The translations under genes and the position numbers were made by a program. 64,000 nucleotides of DNA from contig JANTQA010000060.1 of NCBI GenBank assembly GCA_027625915.1, positions 5,208,001 to 5,272,000 on the forward strand, read 5' to 3'. Positions 60,630-64,000 of this stretch are shown piece by piece (positions within the stretch are counted from its first letter, which is position 1; each line of letters starts with the position of its first letter). Source of the stretch: Anaeramoeba flamelloides (lineage: Eukaryota > Metamonada > Anaeramoebidae). The notes beneath the pieces were generated by a model, which saw only the letters and a program-made list of their open reading frames with translations, was not told where the DNA came from and made no database searches.

Positions 60630-61620
60630 ATTCGAACAATTGAAAGAGTAAGTGAAAAGATTTTTTTAAACAAAAAATGAAAATAATAGTTGAATAAATC
60701 CAATTTTATGTTTTAATTACAAGCAAAACACTGAAATTTGGTTTTTGTCGAAGACTCAAATTATTCAGTATTTTATTTTTTAAAAAAATCTAGAGATTAG
60801 AAAAATCAATAGGAAATAATTTTCACTTCATTTTTCTTTACCTTTATCTATTTCAAAAAGTGTCACAAATTTAAATCTATTTCTTTGGAAACTCTCTTAT
60901 TGTTAAAGAAAAGGGAATATAAGAAAAAGAAGTGATAATTTTTTCAAATGAGTCTTTAAATTCCTGTAGTGATTTTTCTGATCATAGATAAAAAAATAAA
61001 TCTTAAAAAAACAAAGGCAACTTCAGTATTTTCTCTTATCCAATCAATTTAAATATTGAGACAATTTGTAAAAGAAGTTGATATTCAAAATATTGTTTCA
61101 GGTTGGTTGTTTCATTAGGGTTTGAAGTGTTCAGAAAAAAAATGTATGGTTAGTGACACTTCTAAGGCACAAAATTTCAACAAAAATTCAGAAACAAAAA
61201 AATCTCAAAAATTTAGGCACACATTTTTCTAAATTTTTTTTTTTACAAATTATTTTACCAAAATTTCTATTTTGTACCTTAATTGTGGTTTTTTTTGTGC
61301 CTTAAAATTTGTTCAAAATTGGTTTCTTAAAAGTGAAACTGACTGTAATATAAATTTTATATATATATATCTCCGAAGACTTTTTATTACACACTTTAAG
61401 ATCACTTATAAGTCACGAAAAAAACCCAAATACTCAACAAAAAAAAAACCCTAAATAACCTCAAAAAAAAGATTCTCTTTTTTTTTCAACTCAAACATAA
61501 TATAAAAAAACAATAAATTTTCACCATCGTAACCCCGAATTATGCCTGAAAAAAACAAATTTTTTTTTTGTACCTAATATGATTAATTGGAGAATGTGTT
61601 AGAAAGTTCACATAATGTAC
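59515..61620. repeat. Inverted-repeat arms flanking capping-enzyme exon 1
   Basis: The left arm, about 59515-59725, includes GGCATAATTCGGGGTTACG and GAGGTTATTTAGGG. The right arm, about 61415-61620, carries their complements in reverse order (CCCTAAATAACCTC, CGTAACCCCGAATTATGCC). Identity is high in the core. The arms enclose about 1.7 kb containing all of exon 1 and the 5' flank. Confidence 0.8.
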
Positions 61621-63204
61621 TTTAGTTATAATTTACCCCTGAAAAAGCTTTTGAATTACTTATTATTATTTATCTGTGGGTTTGGATTACACACAAGTTG
61701 TCCTTTTTCCTAAATTCCCTTTCAGAAAAATAAGGATGGAATCAAAAATTTCACGATTGTAAATTAATGAAAACAGTTATAAACTGCCTTGATTAAAAAT
61801 TAGATTGTTCAAAGGTTTTTTGAATTTAATTTATTTTAAATTATTAATCTGACATTTTTTTAGAAGTACATACCCTTAAAAAAATCAATATTTTCAATTA
61901 TTACTTTCTGTTTATAAAAAACTCGATTTAAGTCAGAAATTCCCTGCCAAAGCGAAAAATTTAATGTTTTTTCAGAACCAACCAAAATACGATTGTTAGA
62001 AATATGAGAAATAATAAACTTCCGACTAGAGTTAATTATCATGAAATAAAAACCTTAAAAAATCATAAATTTCCAAAAAAAATATCATATTAAAATATTT
62101 TTTATCCATTTTCATTGTAACGTCTCATATAAAATTACTCAATTTATTTGATTATAGAAAAAAGGCATGGATAAGATTTGTTTTTAGTGTAAATGTATTT
62201 ATTTTAAAAGATATTACACAACTTCAATTTTTAAAAGTTATTTTAAATTTTCAGATCATTATTTTCTCAAATTAACTTTCTCAAAAAAAAATAATAAAAA
62301 AGAAAAATATAAATGAAAAGTAAAAAAAAAGTAAAAAAAAAATAGAAAAAATTATTTGATTAATAGTAAAAAATTATCTATTCTAAAAATTATCAATTTA
62401 TTTTGAGTGGTATAAACCATAAAACTCAGAGAATAAATTCTATTTAACAAATTCAACCCCTATAACTGAAAAAGAGTATAATTTTTATAATTTGTGGTAA
62501 CAATAAAACAGGTTGAAATAATAACAAATATTGAATTTGCTCCAAATAAAAATATTAACAAAAAAGAATTTAATTCAAAATATTGGTTATTAATTAATAA
62601 TATTAGAAACTATTTTACAAAAAAATATTTTAAATAAAAAATTATATAAAAAAATATTTTAATTATTATCAAGGTACTAATATAAAAAATAGGAAATAAA
62701 AATCATCTCCTTTATACAAAGATATTATTTTCACAAAATTGAAAAAAAGTATTTATTATAAAAAATGATTTCTTTTACTTGTATATTATCATTTATTTAT
62801 ATTAAATTTACAAGTAAAATTATACTCTATTACAAGAATTTTACACCCCCCTTCACTGAGAAAATAAAATGGAATAAAAAATCTTTATAATCTAATAACT
62901 TAATTCCGGAATCTTATGAATTTTTTCCTATTTTTATTTTTAAATATCTAAAAACATGATATTTATATAATTATAAACAATAAAAATTTAAAAAAATGAA
63001 TCAAAATTTCGAAAATAATCAGGTATATTTTTTTTATTCAACTTGAATTTAAAAATTTTAAACCGGTATATTTTTGCAAATAAATATATACAATATAAAA
63101 GAATGTGCAAATTCTAAATTTTTTTATTTTTTATTTTGTATTTTTGAAATTTTTTTTTTAAAAAAAAAGTTAAAAAAAAAAAACAAAAACAAAAAAATTA
63201 ACCA
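60630..63204. other. Intergenic, 5' flank of the capping-enzyme-like gene and AT-rich DNA
   Basis: Includes the right inverted-repeat arm (61415-61620). A minus-strand frame 61871-62042 starts with ATG, reads NNRILVGSEKTLNFSLWQG, and ends at a GTATGT donor-like site; it could be a first exon, but no partner exon was found. Near 62450 and 62850 are phrases like decayed MITE termini. Nothing else is supported. Confidence 0.35.
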
Positions 63205-64000
63205 AATTTTTTTTTTTTTTAATTTTTGAAGGGAGGAAATTAATTTCCTCTTACAGCCCTAATTTCTAAATTTTTGTTTAGAAATTTTAATAAAGAATCA
63301 TAATTATCTTTTTCATTAACCAATGACAAAATGAATAATGAGTTTTTGTTTTGAATAACATCAAAGATATTATTCTTATTATTTTTGTTAATTTGAATTA
63401 GTTTTTTAATCCAAATTGTTCGATTTTTTTCATAGGATGGACAGTCCCATAAAAAATGATCGATATCTTCAATGATTTCTAGGTTTAAATGTTTTTTACA
63501 TAAGCTACATAATTTTGTTTTTATTTTATTCTTATCATAAACATAAGAATATGTATTTAGATAATTTGTGAAATTTCTCATTTTAAGATAGAAGTAGAGC
63601 TCTTCAATTTTCAATATTTTTGTTGTTTGTTGATATTATTATTATACCAAATAATTTTTAAATATTCTTGACCTTTCCATCAAGAACTATTCATTATTAA
63701 GTTTACTCTAAATTGATTAAGATTCATATTTAGTAATTTTAAATTTTCTACTTTCCAATTGATATTATCATCATCTTTTTAAAAATTAATAAAATTAAAA
63801 AAATTATTTTGATCAAAAAATTGACAATGTAATTTTATAAGAATGTAAGATAAACCCTTACAATACTACTTCCCAATCACTTTCCAAGTGGATCAAAAAA
63901 ATAAAAATTACAAAAAAGTTGAGTTTAATAATGTATAATGAAATTTCAGTATTATTAAAACCATTCTGATAGTTTATCATTCAAATTATATTTTCTTTTG
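63205..64000 (-). mobile_element. Non-LTR retrotransposon (LINE) 3' part, degraded, runs off the window
   Basis: The minus-strand frame 63240-63614 encodes a zinc-binding C-terminus of reverse-transcriptase polyproteins: CSLCKKHL...DIDHFLWDCPSYEKNR, a C-x2-C...H-x4-C (zf-RVT-type) motif. Stop, a 20-base trailer and a poly-A run (about 63207-63222) follow. Upstream, about 63620-63790 continues as INWKVENLKLLNMNLNQFRV and WKGQEYLKIIWYNN, broken by TGA stops and a frameshift, so the copy is dead. The reverse-transcriptase core would lie beyond 64000. Confidence 0.7.

Noticed and set aside
61860-62042. 60-aa minus-strand ORF
   Set aside because: ATG and a GTATGT donor-like end make a first exon conceivable, but no partner exon or homology was found.

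Overview
The window is about 20% GC by eye. It carries spliced genes with GT-AG introns, long asparagine tracts from (AAT)n and (AAC)n, and coding lysine/glutamate runs. All three standard stop codons behave as stops. This is a nuclear scaffold of an AT-rich protist. The RCC1-BTB protein and the K/E-rich linkers suggest an Anaeramoeba-like amoeba, but this is inference; no rRNA, tRNA or other strong phylogenetic marker is visible.

Layout: (1) 1-1883, minus: an RCC1-BTB protein running off the left edge, with one small intron. (2) 1884-8558: repeat-rich, with a Tourist-like MITE, a (CA)n array, a degraded fragment resembling an HSF DNA-binding domain, and a near-perfect 250-bp inverted repeat. 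(3) 8559-14704, plus: a ~2004-aa RasGAP-domain protein with lysine at the arginine-finger position and a possible N-terminal CH domain (IQGAP-like). (4) 14705-24729: repeats, one small basic protein gene (19133-19627) inside inverted-repeat arms, and a TTAA-flanked element with a Tc1-like transposase tail. (5) 24730-35812, minus: VPS39, four exons that rejoin in perfect frame to 853 aa, with two ~4-kb introns full of transposon debris. (6) 38227-47211, plus: a huntingtin homologue, recognisable from several ordered blocks, with internal polyasparagine tracts, interrupted by at least five frameshifts at A/T homopolymers and followed by a coiled coil. (7) 50642-52054, plus: PTPA, the PP2A activator. 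(8) 55641-60629, minus: a two-exon, 942-aa mRNA-capping-enzyme homologue in which key catalytic residues of both the RNA triphosphatase and guanylyltransferase domains are replaced. (9) 60630-64000: repeats and the 3' end of a non-LTR retrotransposon; two short 5'-truncated sister copies lie at 32.8 kb and 55.2 kb.

The genes are unrelated housekeeping or regulatory genes (endolysosomal tethering, small-GTPase regulation, PP2A activation, RNA capping, a HEAT scaffold), each with its own transcript; nothing suggests an operon or defence cassette. The most notable items are the capping-enzyme pseudoenzyme, the huntingtin homologue with serial frame breaks, the RasGAP lacking its arginine finger, and a well-resolved set of small transposable elements with intact target-site duplications.
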